Assembly: GCA_013138735.1 (NCBI GenBank)
Contig: WTCE01000084.1
Span: 34,889-98,888, forward strand
Source of the DNA: Crocinitomix sp.
GTDB lineage: Bacteria > Bacteroidota > Bacteroidia > Flavobacteriales_D > Crocinitomicaceae
Direction of reading: 5' to 3'
DNA length: 64,000 bases
A program made the translations under genes and the position numbers. Under the pieces are notes generated by a model that had not been told where the DNA came from, did no database searches, and saw only the letters and a list, made by a program, of their open reading frames with translations. Below, in pieces: positions 35,417 through 45,017 of the stretch (positions are counted from its first letter, which is position 1; each line of letters begins with the position of its first letter).

Positions 35417-36226
35417 TTAGTTTTCATTGAGCCCAGCTCGCTCATAGTTTTTGAATAAACGCTGAAAGGTAGTGTCATTCTCAAGAAATTCGATCTTTCC
35501 AGAAGAACTAACATTGATGTTATATTCCTGTTTATCAAACATGAGCTGTTCTATTTGGTTCAATTGATTGCTGTACTTCCCTGTAATTTTGAAGAAGCGT
35601 TGCTCCTTTTGAGCTTCAATATAATTGCGGATTTCATAATAATGAAAAAGTGAATTCCCCCAATATTGGGGAAAATCAGTTGGCGAATTCCGGATGGTTG
35701 AGCCTTTGAATTTCACGACATAAATACCATCCGCCTCTTTGAATTTTGAGGTGTCTATATCTTTATACAATTCACCAACGTTTGTATAACAATTATAACT
35801 TGTGTACTCAAAGAAATCTTGAAAACGTCTTGCGGAATCAAGCCTATCTAAAGGATATTCTTCCAAGCAAAGCTCCAGCGCAATTCTTTCACTTGTCCGA
35901 TATCGCCATCTTTCCGTTGGCTCGGTTCTAGTTTCTTTCTTAAGTTCAGTTTTCCAATCTTCTAACACGATATTTAAACTATCCATAATCGGGAGTAATG
36001 AAGAGTCAACAGGTTCCGCCATAGCCTTGGAATAGACAATTTTTCTATGAACTATATCAATAGAGTCTATAAGAAGACAAATATTACAAGCAACGCTCAA
36101 ATCAGCATCAAATGGAAAAACAGCATCTTCAATAATTGCAGGTGCTTCATTATTCTCACGGGTGCTTGAAGAATCACAGGCAAATAAGATTGATAGGACA
36201 ATTAGAAAACAGAGGGAGGATTTCAT
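35417..36226 (-). CDS. Putative lipoprotein, unknown function
   Basis: The 269-residue protein has a lipobox (ILFACDSSS) followed by polar, acidic residues. The remainder is charged with several helical stretches. It is the first of the minus-strand lipoprotein run, 101 bases after the nqrF stop and just beyond the nqr terminator, so it must have its own promoter or rely on read-through. No family is recognised. Confidence 0.6.
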   Translation of the reverse strand: MKSSLCFLIVLSILFACDSSSTRENNEAPAIIEDAVFPFDADLSVACNICLLIDSIDIVHRKIVYSKAMAEPVDSSLLPIMDSLNIVLEDWKTELKKETRTEPTERWRYRTSERIALELCLEEYPLDRLDSARRFQDFFEYTSYNCYTNVGELYKDIDTSKFKEADGIYVVKFKGSTIRNSPTDFPQYWGNSLFHYYEIRNYIEAQKEQRFFKITGKYSNQLNQIEQLMFDKQEYNINVSSSGKIEFLENDTTFQRLFKNYERAGLNEN

Positions 36227-36246
36227 TTTACGAATCTAAACAAAAA

Positions 36247-36295
36247 AAAACTGCAAAAGTGCACTTCGAGAACCTCAGCGTACTTTTGCAGTTTT
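36247..36295 (-). terminator. nqr operon terminator with a dispersed repeat in its loop
   Basis: AAAACTGCAAAAGTGC (36247-36262) pairs with 36280-36295 at 15 of 16 positions. On the minus strand the stem ends in a T-run. The loop, with GCACTTCGAG and CCTCAGCG, is a copy of the repeat family seen at 12972, so a repeat unit seems to have become the loop of this terminator. Confidence 0.75.
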
Positions 36296-36311
36296 ATTAA
36301 TCTTTTAGTAA

Positions 36312-36328
36312 AAGAAGCTTCGCTTCTT
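36312..36328 (-). other. Small hairpin over the nqrF stop codon
   Basis: AAGAAG and CTTCTT flank CTTCG in the sequence AAGAAGCTTCGCTTCTT. The hairpin covers the stop codon of nqrF and precedes the larger terminator. It may protect the 3' end of the message. The assignment is structural only. Confidence 0.35.
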
Positions 36329-37628
36329 ATCCACCAAAATCATCAAATCTTACGCTTTCTGGTGGTACACCCCAATCGTCACACATGCCAATTACAGCTT
36401 GGTTCATCATTGGTGGTCCACAGAAATAGAATTCAATATCTTCTGGGGCTTCATGCTTTGATAAATACTGATCAATAACTGCCTGGTGAACGAATCCTGA
36501 GAATCCGTCTCCTTCAGTATCTTCAGTATCTTTCATTGTAACCCAATTGTCAGATTCTAAGGCATCAGATAATACCATATAGAATTTGAAATTTGGAAAG
36601 TCTTTTTCTAGATCTCTGAAATAGTGAATATAGAATAGCTCAGCACGTGAACGTCCTCCATACCAATAAGAAACCTTACGACCTGTTTTAATGGTCTTAA
36701 ATAGCTCGTATAAGTGCGAACGCATAGGTGCCATTCCAGCTCCACCACCAATATAAAGCATTTCTGCATCAGAATCGTTGATAAAGAACTCACCATAAGG
36801 ACCAGAAATAACTGCTGGATCTCCTACTTTTAAGTTAAAGATATAAGATGATACAACCCCAGGGTTAACATTCATCCAAGTACCCGTCTTACGATCAAAA
36901 GGTGGTGCTGCAACACGAACGTTCAACATAATCTTACGTCCTTCAGCAGGGTAAGAAGCCATTGAATAGGCACGAACAACATCTTCATCATTCTTCATTA
37001 CCAATTGACGAATTGCATACGGTCCTTCTGACCAATCTTTTTCAAACTTATCTGGCTCACCCGGGTGATCTGTTGGGTGCGCTTCAATGTCCATGTCAGA
37101 GAATTTTATTTCACATGGTGGAACCTTAATTTGGATATATCCACCTGCTTTATAATCCATGTCCTCAGGAATCTCAACAATAAACTCTTTGATATAAGTG
37201 GCAACGTTATAGTTTGAAGAAACTACTGCTTCCCATTCTTTAACACCCAATACCTCTTCTTCAACACGGATTTCCATGTTTTCTTTCACCTTTACTTGAC
37301 AACCTAATCTAAGGTTGTCCGCAATTTCCTTACGCGAAAAGTGAGGTTCTTCTGTTGGAAGAATTGATCCTCCACCAGAATCTACATGACATAGACATTG
37401 AACACAAGTTCCACCTCCACCACAAGCGGATGGTAAGAAAATTCCGTTATTACTTAAGGTACTTAATAAAGTATCACCACCATTAACTTCGAGTTTGGTA
37501 TCACCGTTAATTGTGATTGTGATTTTTCCGGCTGGAGAGATTTTCGCTTTTACATAAAGCAATAAACTCACCAATAGTAATGTAATAATTGCAAATACAA
37601 TTACTGATATTATAATGACTTCTCCCAT
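36327..37628 (-). CDS. nqrF: Na+-translocating NADH:quinone reductase subunit F
   Basis: This 433-residue subunit is the electron entry point of the sodium-pumping NADH:quinone oxidoreductase. It has an N-terminal membrane helix (4-25), a 2Fe-2S ferredoxin domain with Cys69, Cys75, Cys78 and Cys110 (ACGGGGTCVQCLC), an FAD domain with RAYSMASYP, and an NADH domain with YIGGGAGMAPMRS and a terminal FCGPPMM. It is the last gene of the operon, 11 bases after nqrE, with a terminator 32 bases downstream. Confidence 0.97.
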   Translation of the reverse strand: MGEVIIISVIVFAIITLLLVSLLLYVKAKISPAGKITITINGDTKLEVNGGDTLLSTLSNNGIFLPSACGGGGTCVQCLCHVDSGGGSILPTEEPHFSRKEIADNLRLGCQVKVKENMEIRVEEEVLGVKEWEAVVSSNYNVATYIKEFIVEIPEDMDYKAGGYIQIKVPPCEIKFSDMDIEAHPTDHPGEPDKFEKDWSEGPYAIRQLVMKNDEDVVRAYSMASYPAEGRKIMLNVRVAAPPFDRKTGTWMNVNPGVVSSYIFNLKVGDPAVISGPYGEFFINDSDAEMLYIGGGAGMAPMRSHLYELFKTIKTGRKVSYWYGGRSRAELFYIHYFRDLEKDFPNFKFYMVLSDALESDNWVTMKDTEDTEGDGFSGFVHQAVIDQYLSKHEAPEDIEFYFCGPPMMNQAVIGMCDDWGVPPESVRFDDFGG

Positions 37629-37639
37629 TTCTATTCCTA

Positions 37640-38257
37640 TTATAAACTAATTCCACTAAAACTCATGAACGCAATCCCCATCAACCCTGTGATGATGAAC
37701 GTAATTCCTAATCCACGTAAAGGAGCAGGTACATTTGAGTATTTGATTTTTTCGCGAATTGCAGCAATCGCAACGATTGCTAAGAACCATCCAATACCAG
37801 AACCAACAGCAAATGTTGTTGCTTCTCCAATTGTTGAATATTGTCTTTCTTGCATGAATAAGGCTCCACCTAAAATGGAACAGTTTACAGCAATTAGTGG
37901 CAAGAAAATACCCAATGCACCATAAAGTGCGGGAGCAAATTTCTCTACCAACATTTCAACTAATTGAACGATTGATGCTATCACAGCAATGAACATGATG
38001 AAGGATAGGAAACTTAAATCCATATCCGCATATCCTTCTCCTAACCATTCTAGTGCACCAGCTTTTAGTACATAATTTTCTAACAACCAGTTTACAGGAA
38101 CAGTAACTGCCAATACAAAGATTACGGCTGCACCTAAACCAACTGCTGTTTTGACAGTTTTTGATACCGCCAAGTATGAACACATGCCTAAGAAATAGGC
38201 GAAAATCATGTTCTCGATAAATATGCCTTTTAAGGCTATGTTAATATAATCTACCAT
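37640..38257 (-). CDS. nqrE: Na+-translocating NADH:quinone reductase subunit E
   Basis: This 205-residue membrane subunit has about six helices and the typical start [20 protein letters not shown] with CSYLAVSKT, a Cys that with its NqrD counterpart is thought to bind an Fe or 2Fe-2S centre in the membrane. NCSILGG carries the second Cys. It lies between nqrD and nqrF, in the standard order. Confidence 0.96.
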   Translation of the reverse strand: MVDYINIALKGIFIENMIFAYFLGMCSYLAVSKTVKTAVGLGAAVIFVLAVTVPVNWLLENYVLKAGALEWLGEGYADMDLSFLSFIMFIAVIASIVQLVEMLVEKFAPALYGALGIFLPLIAVNCSILGGALFMQERQYSTIGEATTFAVGSGIGWFLAIVAIAAIREKIKYSNVPAPLRGLGITFIITGLMGIAFMSFSGISL

Positions 38258-38268
38258 GTCTATCTTGA

Positions 38269-38952
38269 TTAATGCTCTTCAATTAATGATTTATTTCTAG
38301 CACGCTGCACCCAAATTATTAATGCCACTGCAAATAGGGCAAATGGTGCCAATATGATGAAGTTATTGTCCATGTAGCCATATTCGTACAAACCAGTTCC
38401 TTTAATTCGGTCTCCGAACAATTCGAATCCGAAGAATTTACCAGCCCCTAAAATTTCTCTGATTACAGATACAATCACGAGGATCATTCCATAACCCAAG
38501 GTGTTTCCTACTGCATCTAAGAATGAAGGCCAAGGTTTGTTAGCCATTGCAAATGCCTCAAAACGTCCCATAATAATACAGTTGGTAATAATCAGTCCAA
38601 CAAATACAGATAGTTTTTCTGCCGGATCAGGCAAAAAGGCTTTCAATAATTCGTCAACAATAATTACTAATGCAGCTACTACAACCAGTTGAACGATAAT
38701 TCGAATACGAGAAGGAATTGAATTTCTCAATAAAGAGATAATTACGTTACCTAAACCTAATACGAAAAATACCGCCGCAGTCATAATTAAGGCCTGCTCA
38801 ATAGAAACAGTAATCGCCAATGCTGAACAAATACCTAATACTTGTAACGTTACTGGGTTATTGTCATCCAGTGGCTCCGTTACTAACCGTTTATTTTTCT
38901 TAGAAAATAAAGGTTCTTTTGGTGCTTTAATTTTTTCACTCATGTTAACCAA
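38269..38952 (-). CDS. nqrD: Na+-translocating NADH:quinone reductase subunit D
   Basis: This 227-residue membrane subunit has the NqrD/RnfE pattern: [20 protein letters not shown] (Cys near residue 41) and [16 protein letters not shown] with the second Cys, which pair with NqrE to hold an iron centre. The N-terminus is longer and more charged than in many NqrD proteins. The stop of nqrC is one base before its start, so translation is continuous. Confidence 0.96.
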   Translation of the reverse strand: MVNMSEKIKAPKEPLFSKKNKRLVTEPLDDNNPVTLQVLGICSALAITVSIEQALIMTAAVFFVLGLGNVIISLLRNSIPSRIRIIVQLVVVAALVIIVDELLKAFLPDPAEKLSVFVGLIITNCIIMGRFEAFAMANKPWPSFLDAVGNTLGYGMILVIVSVIREILGAGKFFGFELFGDRIKGTGLYEYGYMDNNFIILAPFALFAVALIIWVQRARNKSLIEEH

Positions 38953-39687
38953 TTATTTATTAAAGTATTTAACATAAACCTGAATGGTGCGATCCACCAT
39001 TTCTTCCACGCCTTTAGAAGTAATAGTACCTCCAGTAATTCCGTCAACTCTGAATTCCTCGGCACCAGAACCATCTTTTACAACTTTGATCTTTTTATAT
39101 TGACCATTAAGTGTAATGGATTCTTCGTCATATTGATCGTAGAAGAAAGACTGCTTAATTTCAGCTCCTAATCCTGGTGTTTCAGTTTTATGATCAAATT
39201 GAGCACCGTAGATGGATGATTTATCTTCATCAATTGCAATATATCCCCAAATTGGTCCCCAAAGACCACTTCCTACAACAGGAATGACATATTTGATAGA
39301 ACCTTCAATTGTAGCTACGTATAAAGGAAAGTCTCTATCAGCTGGATCCAATTTCTTGTTCTTATATTGTTTTTGGATATCGATATCGAAAGCTACTTTC
39401 CCTTCTATAACATTACCTTCTGAATCCAAAACCAAACATTTTGAATCATCAACATACTGTGCGTATAATTCGACAGCATTTTTTCTAGAAATATCTAAAG
39501 TATCAGACCCTACAACTTGCTTTACCTTAAGCGCGTTTAGAATGTCCATTTTCTTCTTCACTTCCAAGTTTTTGATTTGGTAAGGTTTTGTTAGTGAAGA
39601 AACAATAGCTAATCCAGAACCAACCACAATCACCATTATAATGGCAAAAAGGAAAGTATATCCGTTTTTATCTTTATTTGCAGCCAT
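38953..39687 (-). CDS. nqrC: Na+-translocating NADH:quinone reductase subunit C
   Basis: This 244-residue subunit has one N-terminal membrane helix and a periplasmic domain that carries covalently bound FMN. The attachment site is DGITGGT at 215-221, with Thr221 as the expected FMN-phosphoester residue; the usual motif is S/T-G-A-T, so Ala is Gly here. It is followed two bases upstream by nqrB. Flavin transfer requires an ApbE-type protein not seen in this window. Confidence 0.95.
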   Translation of the reverse strand: MAANKDKNGYTFLFAIIMVIVVGSGLAIVSSLTKPYQIKNLEVKKKMDILNALKVKQVVGSDTLDISRKNAVELYAQYVDDSKCLVLDSEGNVIEGKVAFDIDIQKQYKNKKLDPADRDFPLYVATIEGSIKYVIPVVGSGLWGPIWGYIAIDEDKSSIYGAQFDHKTETPGLGAEIKQSFFYDQYDEESITLNGQYKKIKVVKDGSGAEEFRVDGITGGTITSKGVEEMVDRTIQVYVKYFNK

Positions 39688-39689
39688 GA

Positions 39690-40928
39690 TTATGCGGTTT
39701 TAAGTCGTTTTAATCTTCGTTTAATATTTGATTGAATTACATAGTGGTCAATCATTGGTGCCATAACATTCATGAATAAAATAGCCATCATAACTCCCTC
39801 TGGGTATGCGCCATTGAATACACGAATTGTAATGGACAATGCGCCCCCTAAAAATCCATAAATGTATTTACCGGTACTGGTTTGTGCTCCAGAGACGGGG
39901 TCGGTTATCATAAAGACCGCTCCGAAAGCAAATCCACCAATTACCATGTGATTTATTGGATCTAATAGCATATAAGGATTAACCGCACAAGCTTGTGTCA
40001 ATGCACCAATAGCCAATCCGCCTAATACAAATGACAACATGATTTTCCAACTTCCAATTCCTGTGTACAATAATACAGCTGCACCAATTAAAATAGCAGC
40101 AACAGATGTTTCTCCAATTGATCCAGGAATCATTCCGATAAAAGATTCCCATATAGGCCAAGCCGATTGGAAGCCACTAATAGCAGTTTCTTGTATGTTC
40201 GCAACAGCTTCGGCCCCATAGGCCCATTCCTCTTGCGGGAAGGAGAAGGAGGCGAGCTCACCTAATTGAGTAGCGCCTGTTACACCTTCTGGTATATCTG
40301 CCTTAGCCATGTCGCCAATTCCACTCATCCAAACTTTGTCTCCTGACATTTCTGTTGGATAACCAAAGAATAAAAATGCACGTGCTGTTAAAGCAATGTT
40401 TACAATGTTCATTCCTGTTCCACCAAAAACCTCTTTACCTAATACTACAGCAAACACAGTTGCAAAAGCTAGCATCCACAAAGGAATGTCAGCAGGTACA
40501 ATTAATGGAATTAGCATTCCTGTTACCAAGAATCCTTCTTGAATGGCGTGTTTGTTTCGGATACAGAAAATAAATTCTACTCCTAAACCAACACCATAGG
40601 ACACAATTACTATGGGCAACACTTTAATTAAACCGTAGATTAATTTATCACCAAAATGATCCATAAATCCGCCGGCTGTTCCCTCAGCAACATAATGCCA
40701 GTGACCTGTATTGTACATTCCGAATAGTAAACATGGAATCAATGCTACGATTACCATGAACATTGTTCGCTTCAAGTCAATACCATCACGAATGTGAGAA
40801 CCTTTTTGTGTGGTTTCACCTGGCGTGAAGGCAAATGTATATAGCGAATCCCATACTGGGTGAAACTTGGCCCACTTACTGTCGTGAGTTGGCTCCAATT
40901 TTCGCATGAATTTTTCTAAAGACTTCAT
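39690..40928 (-). CDS. nqrB: Na+-translocating NADH:quinone reductase subunit B
   Basis: This 412-residue subunit has about ten membrane helices and forms the sodium channel and riboflavin/FMN site. GVTGAT around 215-220 is the FMN attachment motif (Thr220), and GMNIVNIALTARAFLFFGYP is conserved in the family. ITDPVSGAQTSTGKYIYGFL marks the C-terminal half. Confidence 0.96.
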   Translation of the reverse strand: MKSLEKFMRKLEPTHDSKWAKFHPVWDSLYTFAFTPGETTQKGSHIRDGIDLKRTMFMVIVALIPCLLFGMYNTGHWHYVAEGTAGGFMDHFGDKLIYGLIKVLPIVIVSYGVGLGVEFIFCIRNKHAIQEGFLVTGMLIPLIVPADIPLWMLAFATVFAVVLGKEVFGGTGMNIVNIALTARAFLFFGYPTEMSGDKVWMSGIGDMAKADIPEGVTGATQLGELASFSFPQEEWAYGAEAVANIQETAISGFQSAWPIWESFIGMIPGSIGETSVAAILIGAAVLLYTGIGSWKIMLSFVLGGLAIGALTQACAVNPYMLLDPINHMVIGGFAFGAVFMITDPVSGAQTSTGKYIYGFLGGALSITIRVFNGAYPEGVMMAILFMNVMAPMIDHYVIQSNIKRRLKRLKTA

Positions 40929-40955
40929 TCTTATAAATAGATTTTATAATTCAAA

Positions 40956-42326
40956 TTACATGCATTCCTCTTTGATTACGTCAAGTCCTTGACGAATCTT
41001 ATCTTGAATGTCTATTTTGGATGTACAAACGAATTCGCATAAAGCAAAATCTTCAGGAGCTACTTCGTAAATCCCTAAATTTTCCATTAAATCAATATCG
41101 TTATACATGGCTGATTTGATCAATTGCATTGGATAAATGTCAAAAGGAAAAACTCTTTCCATTTCACCAGTTACCACAAACGAACGAATCTCTCCATTTA
41201 AGTTGGTGTTTAACTTTCTCTTTTTATTTGGCGTTAACCATGAGAAGTACGACCTGTTGACCGAGAATTTTTTAGTTCCAGAACCCAGCCATCCACCACC
41301 AGAAAGTTGGAAGCTAGCTTCGTTTCCTTCAGGAATTGCAGTTATTTGCTGGTGGTAAAATCCAAGGTAACCTTCAGCAGGATTAACCTTATCACCAGTC
41401 AATACATTTCCGCTAATGACTCTTACATCACCATCACCCTTTTTGATATTATCTCCCAATAATGAAGCCATTGAAGCTCCAATATTTGTTTTGATATATT
41501 CAGTTTTCTTAATTTCAGACCCGGTTAAAGCAATGGTTCTAGAAGAATCATATTTACCACCGAGTAAAGAACTACCGATTGCAGCAACATCTACAGCATT
41601 CACTGTCCATACAACTTCTCCTTTGTTAATTGGATCGATATGGTGAATTTGCGTTCCTACATTTCCAGCAGGGTGCTTACCGGCAATTGTGCTCGATTGT
41701 ACCCCTTTAACTCCAGTCAAGGCAACATCATGTCGTGCGTTGGCTTTTGTAGTTAGGTGAACTTTACCTTCGGTTAGTTTGCTTAAAGCCGTTATTCCAG
41801 CTTGGAAAGCATCCGTTTTTCCGTGCAAAACGTAATCGTAGTCTGGTGCAAGTGGAGAAGAATCGAATCCTGAAACGAAAATAGCTCTTGGCTTATCGTT
41901 CGGTCGAGCAACGATATCAAGAGGACGCATTTTGATGAATGGCCAAAGACCATTGTCCAATAACACTTTCTTGATTCCTTCCTCATCCATTGAATCTGGA
42001 TTGATAATACCGAACTCTTCAGAGGTGTTTTCAGCATCCGCTTTAATTCTTACTTCAAGAATTTTACGTTTGGCTCCTCGAACGATTTCAGTAATTTCTC
42101 CAGCAATAGGCGAAACGAATTTAACTTCTTCTTGATACTTATCGAAAAAGATAACCGATCCGGTTTTCACTTTGTCTCCAACCTTAACGGTCAGTTTCGG
42201 CATAAGGCCGTGGAAATCAGGTGGCTTAATTGCAAATGCAGTTACTTGTGGGGTATTTTTTACCTTCTCAGCTTCTCCTAGCAATTTAATATCCAATCCT
42301 TTCCTTAATTTGATAGTCCTTGACAT
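40956..42326 (-). CDS. nqrA: Na+-translocating NADH:quinone reductase subunit A
   Basis: This 456-residue peripheral subunit opens IKLRKGLDIKLLGEAEK and has VKVGDKVKTGSVIFFDK (biotinyl-lipoyl-like domain) and IHHIDPINKGEVVWTVN, the quinone-related core. It has no membrane helices and docks on NqrB on the cytoplasmic side. It is the first gene of the operon and lies behind a good Bacteroidota promoter. Confidence 0.97.
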   Translation of the reverse strand: MSRTIKLRKGLDIKLLGEAEKVKNTPQVTAFAIKPPDFHGLMPKLTVKVGDKVKTGSVIFFDKYQEEVKFVSPIAGEITEIVRGAKRKILEVRIKADAENTSEEFGIINPDSMDEEGIKKVLLDNGLWPFIKMRPLDIVARPNDKPRAIFVSGFDSSPLAPDYDYVLHGKTDAFQAGITALSKLTEGKVHLTTKANARHDVALTGVKGVQSSTIAGKHPAGNVGTQIHHIDPINKGEVVWTVNAVDVAAIGSSLLGGKYDSSRTIALTGSEIKKTEYIKTNIGASMASLLGDNIKKGDGDVRVISGNVLTGDKVNPAEGYLGFYHQQITAIPEGNEASFQLSGGGWLGSGTKKFSVNRSYFSWLTPNKKRKLNTNLNGEIRSFVVTGEMERVFPFDIYPMQLIKSAMYNDIDLMENLGIYEVAPEDFALCEFVCTSKIDIQDKIRQGLDVIKEECM

Positions 42327-42358
42327 ATCTTAATTTGGAATTTGTTTAGAATAATGCG

Positions 42359-42389
42359 CAAATTTAGAAAGTAGATGTTTTATTTGAAA
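42359..42389 (-). promoter_or_regulatory. Promoter of the nqrABCDEF operon
   Basis: On the minus strand TAAATTTG (42366 to 42359) is an exact TAnnTTTG box, with TTTC 19 bases upstream against the TTTG consensus. The start of nqrA is 33 bases downstream, leaving a leader of roughly 25-30 bases. No riboswitch or leader peptide is seen. Confidence 0.65.
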
Positions 42390-42454
42390 CCTTTTTGAAC
42401 GCAAAATATTAGTTTAGAATGATTCTAAATAAGAGCGGTACTTTATAATGTGCT

Positions 42455-43147
42455 TTAGAGTAGATTTCTTAACTCCTTTAAGCCCTGAATTTCAATAGAA
42501 TTCACGTCATGTGAATGTTGGTGAGGGTTGAATAAAACAGTGTGCATAGCACAGTCTTGAGCGCCTTGAATATCCGTTTCGGGATTGTCGCCAATCATGA
42601 GTGATTGGCTTGGATTTGCGTTTGTGCGAGATAAGGCTGTTTGAAAGACTAAAGGATTGGGTTTATTCACGCCAACTTCTTCGGTGCATAAAATTAAATC
42701 AAAATAGGGTGTAAGACCGCAATTGTCCAATTTTATGTATTGCACTTCTGTAAAGCCATTCGTAATAATATGAAGTTCGTATTTATCGTTTAGATATTGC
42801 AAGGTTTCATGCGCATCCGGAAAAAGATTCGTTTTATGCGGACTGCGTTGTATATAGGATTCACCCAAAAGAATTGCTTTTTTGCTGGCGTCAGAGACTT
42901 TGAACTCGTTCAAACTGTCCTCAAAGCGAACGTATCGCAGTTTTTCTTTGGTAACTTTTCCGTGGTTATAGAGCCCCCAATATTTTGCATTGATACGCTG
43001 GTAAGTGGCTATGAAGGACTCGACACTCTCTATATGATCGTGTAATTGCATCTCAACGAAAATTTCACGCAAGGCCTCAGAAGAATTTTTTTCAAAATCC
43101 CATAAGGTGTGATCTAAATCGAAAAAGATATGTTTTATGTCTTTCAT
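42455..43147 (-). CDS. HAD hydrolase, YjjG-type nucleotidase
   Basis: The likely start is the ATG at 43147, because its ATGA overlaps the stop of the upstream gene; a start eight codons earlier is less likely. The 230-residue protein has the DxD nucleophile in FFDLDHTLWDF (Asp10, Asp12), the Thr in HIITNGF, and GDNPETDIQGA, matching YjjG, a 5'-nucleotidase that removes phosphate from noncanonical pyrimidine nucleotides. Other HAD phosphatases remain possible. Confidence 0.82.
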   Translation of the reverse strand: MKDIKHIFFDLDHTLWDFEKNSSEALREIFVEMQLHDHIESVESFIATYQRINAKYWGLYNHGKVTKEKLRYVRFEDSLNEFKVSDASKKAILLGESYIQRSPHKTNLFPDAHETLQYLNDKYELHIITNGFTEVQYIKLDNCGLTPYFDLILCTEEVGVNKPNPLVFQTALSRTNANPSQSLMIGDNPETDIQGAQDCAMHTVLFNPHQHSHDVNSIEIQGLKELRNLL

Positions 43148-43620
43148 TGGGTTGCATATATTATGAGGCACATCAATGCGCTATAAGAAGCTGTGAAGAT
43201 CAACATCAGTGGAAATGTTTTTTTCTGGTGACCGTAAAACTTGGCACATATTATAGAGCCGATTGGAATAGATAAAAACAAAGGAGCTAATAAAGTAACG
43301 CCATAAATACCAATTGACCTTTTGATCCAAACAATCAACTTATTGGTTCTTGTAAAAACCTTTTTCTTTTTGACTTCGGTCCCATTTTCAAGGGCTATTT
43401 TAACGGCTAAAGCACGTTTTGCATTCGATCGTTTAAGTAGGTAACCGCTTGAGAAAAAGAAAATACTCATAGCGAACCAAGCACCTACAGTGGTTGAAAT
43501 GTAAACTTCTGTCAATGTTTTTAAACCATGTTCACCAAAAGCGCCGTAAGTTATTCCATGCGATAACAGAAACTTAAATGTGCCTAAACCAAACCCCATA
43601 CTCACTAATGCCCAATTCAT
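43144..43620 (-). CDS. Integral membrane protein, unknown function
   Basis: The 158-residue protein has hydrophobic segments near 3-22, 43-62, 103-125 and 135-156, separated by a basic loop (KKKKVFTRTNK). It overlaps the HAD hydrolase gene by four bases and lies three bases after upp, so the three probably form one transcript. No family is recognised. Confidence 0.6.
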   Translation of the reverse strand: MNWALVSMGFGLGTFKFLLSHGITYGAFGEHGLKTLTEVYISTTVGAWFAMSIFFFSSGYLLKRSNAKRALAVKIALENGTEVKKKKVFTRTNKLIVWIKRSIGIYGVTLLAPLFLSIPIGSIICAKFYGHQKKTFPLMLIFTASYSALMCLIIYATQ

Positions 43621-43623
43621 CCT

Positions 43624-44271
43624 TTATAATTTAACGCCGTAAGCCAAATCACCGGCATCTCCTAAACCAGGAACGATATATGATTTAGAATTTAATTTTT
43701 CATCAATTGCCCCAACCCAAATGTCTGCAGGAATGGGTAAGTTTTTAGTCAACATATTAATCGCATCACGACTAGCGATTGCAGCTGCGATATGAATTTT
43801 TCTAGGTGTACCGTTTTTTAACAAGGCTTCAAATACCAATGCCATTGAAAGACCAGTTGCTAACATAGGGTCGGCAATTATTAAGGTTTTATTGCTTAAG
43901 TCTGGACAGGCTTTGTATTCCACCATTACATCAATTTCATCTGTTCCCGTTGGTCTACGATAAGCAGAAACGAAAGCGTTTTCAGCTCGGTCAAAAGTGT
44001 TGAGAAGGCCACTGTGCATGGTTAATCCTGCTCGTAATATTGAGGCGATAACTGGTTGCTCTGCCATTAATTCGGCGTTGGCTTCGCCCAATGGCGTTTT
44101 TATTGCAGTCGATTTATATTCAAGTGTTTTGCTTATTTCATATCCTAAAATCTCGCCAATTCGTTCTAAATTCCGTCTGAATCGAAGGGGATCTTTCTGA
44201 ATCGCTTCATCCCGGATTTCAGCAATGAAATGATTTAAAATTGAACTCTTTTTGCCTAATTCATGCACCAT
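43624..44271 (-). CDS. upp: Uracil phosphoribosyltransferase
   Basis: This 215-residue protein has the PRPP-binding loop IIADPMLATGLSMAL, a type I PRTase flexible region (AYRRPTGTDEIDVM), and the uracil-binding C-terminus YIVPGLGDAGDLAYG. It makes UMP from uracil and PRPP in pyrimidine salvage, consistent with the co-transcribed nucleotidase-like HAD gene. Confidence 0.93.
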   Translation of the reverse strand: MVHELGKKSSILNHFIAEIRDEAIQKDPLRFRRNLERIGEILGYEISKTLEYKSTAIKTPLGEANAELMAEQPVIASILRAGLTMHSGLLNTFDRAENAFVSAYRRPTGTDEIDVMVEYKACPDLSNKTLIIADPMLATGLSMALVFEALLKNGTPRKIHIAAAIASRDAINMLTKNLPIPADIWVGAIDEKLNSKSYIVPGLGDAGDLAYGVKL

Positions 44272-44483
44272 AGGGCAACCTGTAATTGTTTATAATTCTA
44301 ATTTTATTGGCCTAATATTTAACCGCTACTAAGCTTAAATTTTTTCGTGTGCTAAGTTAGCTAATTTTCAGCAATATTTGAATGGATAGAGAAAAGTGTC
44401 TTTTGATTATTTTAGAGAGGAGATAGGTGCAGTAGTTAGTGTGATTAAGAGAATTGAACTAATGTTTTAATGAATTAACCTAT

Positions 44484-45017
44484 TCAGTTGATAAAAACGA
44501 TCCAGATGAAGATAACAATAGCAAAAATAAATATGAAAGCCAATGCAGCAAAGAATAAGAATACAATTAAGGATAGTCCACCGAATATCCCAAAGATTTT
44601 ACCGGCATCTTCTTTAGATACGTGTCTGTTTTCTTTTTTTGTCGAATCCTGCGCTATAACAGGACTAATTCCAAGGTCTGAAAAAACTATTTCAGTTGGA
44701 ATGTCATTTATTTCTTTGAAAATGATGGACTTCTGTAATGAATTTACAAGCTCTTCTTCCGCTATTTCCACTTCTAGTTCTTCAAATGGATCTATTAATG
44801 ATCCAGAAAACGTTGCGTTTTCCGGAGTAGTGAGCAGTCTGTCACTTGCCACGTAAGGATTGATTTCAGTGGTTGTTTTAGCTATATCTTCAGGAACTTC
44901 GTTAATTAATTCTGCATCACTTTCTACCAGCGTCAAGTTTCTGAAATTAAGTAGACGGGTTTGTTGACAAGCTGTAATCAACAAGGATATTATCAAGAAA
45001 GAGAGAATTGATTTCAT
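44484..45017 (-). CDS. Putative lipoprotein with C-terminal membrane helix
   Basis: The 177-residue protein has a lipobox (LLITACQQ) and a second, long hydrophobic segment at about 142-175 near the C-terminus. The middle is acidic with several Glu runs (EELEVEIAEEE). An outer-membrane lipoprotein with a C-terminal helix is unusual. It may stay in the inner membrane, anchored at both ends. No family is recognised. Confidence 0.6.
   Translation of the reverse strand: MKSILSFLIISLLITACQQTRLLNFRNLTLVESDAELINEVPEDIAKTTTEINPYVASDRLLTTPENATFSGSLIDPFEELEVEIAEEELVNSLQKSIIFKEINDIPTEIVFSDLGISPVIAQDSTKKENRHVSKEDAGKIFGIFGGLSLIVFLFFAALAFIFIFAIVIFIWIVFIN

Noticed and set aside
35329..35538. A 69-codon minus-strand frame after the lipoprotein at 35417
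   Set aside because: It mostly overlaps the lipoprotein gene in another frame; only about 33 codons from an internal ATG near 35430 lie mainly beyond that gene, and they show no recognisable pattern.
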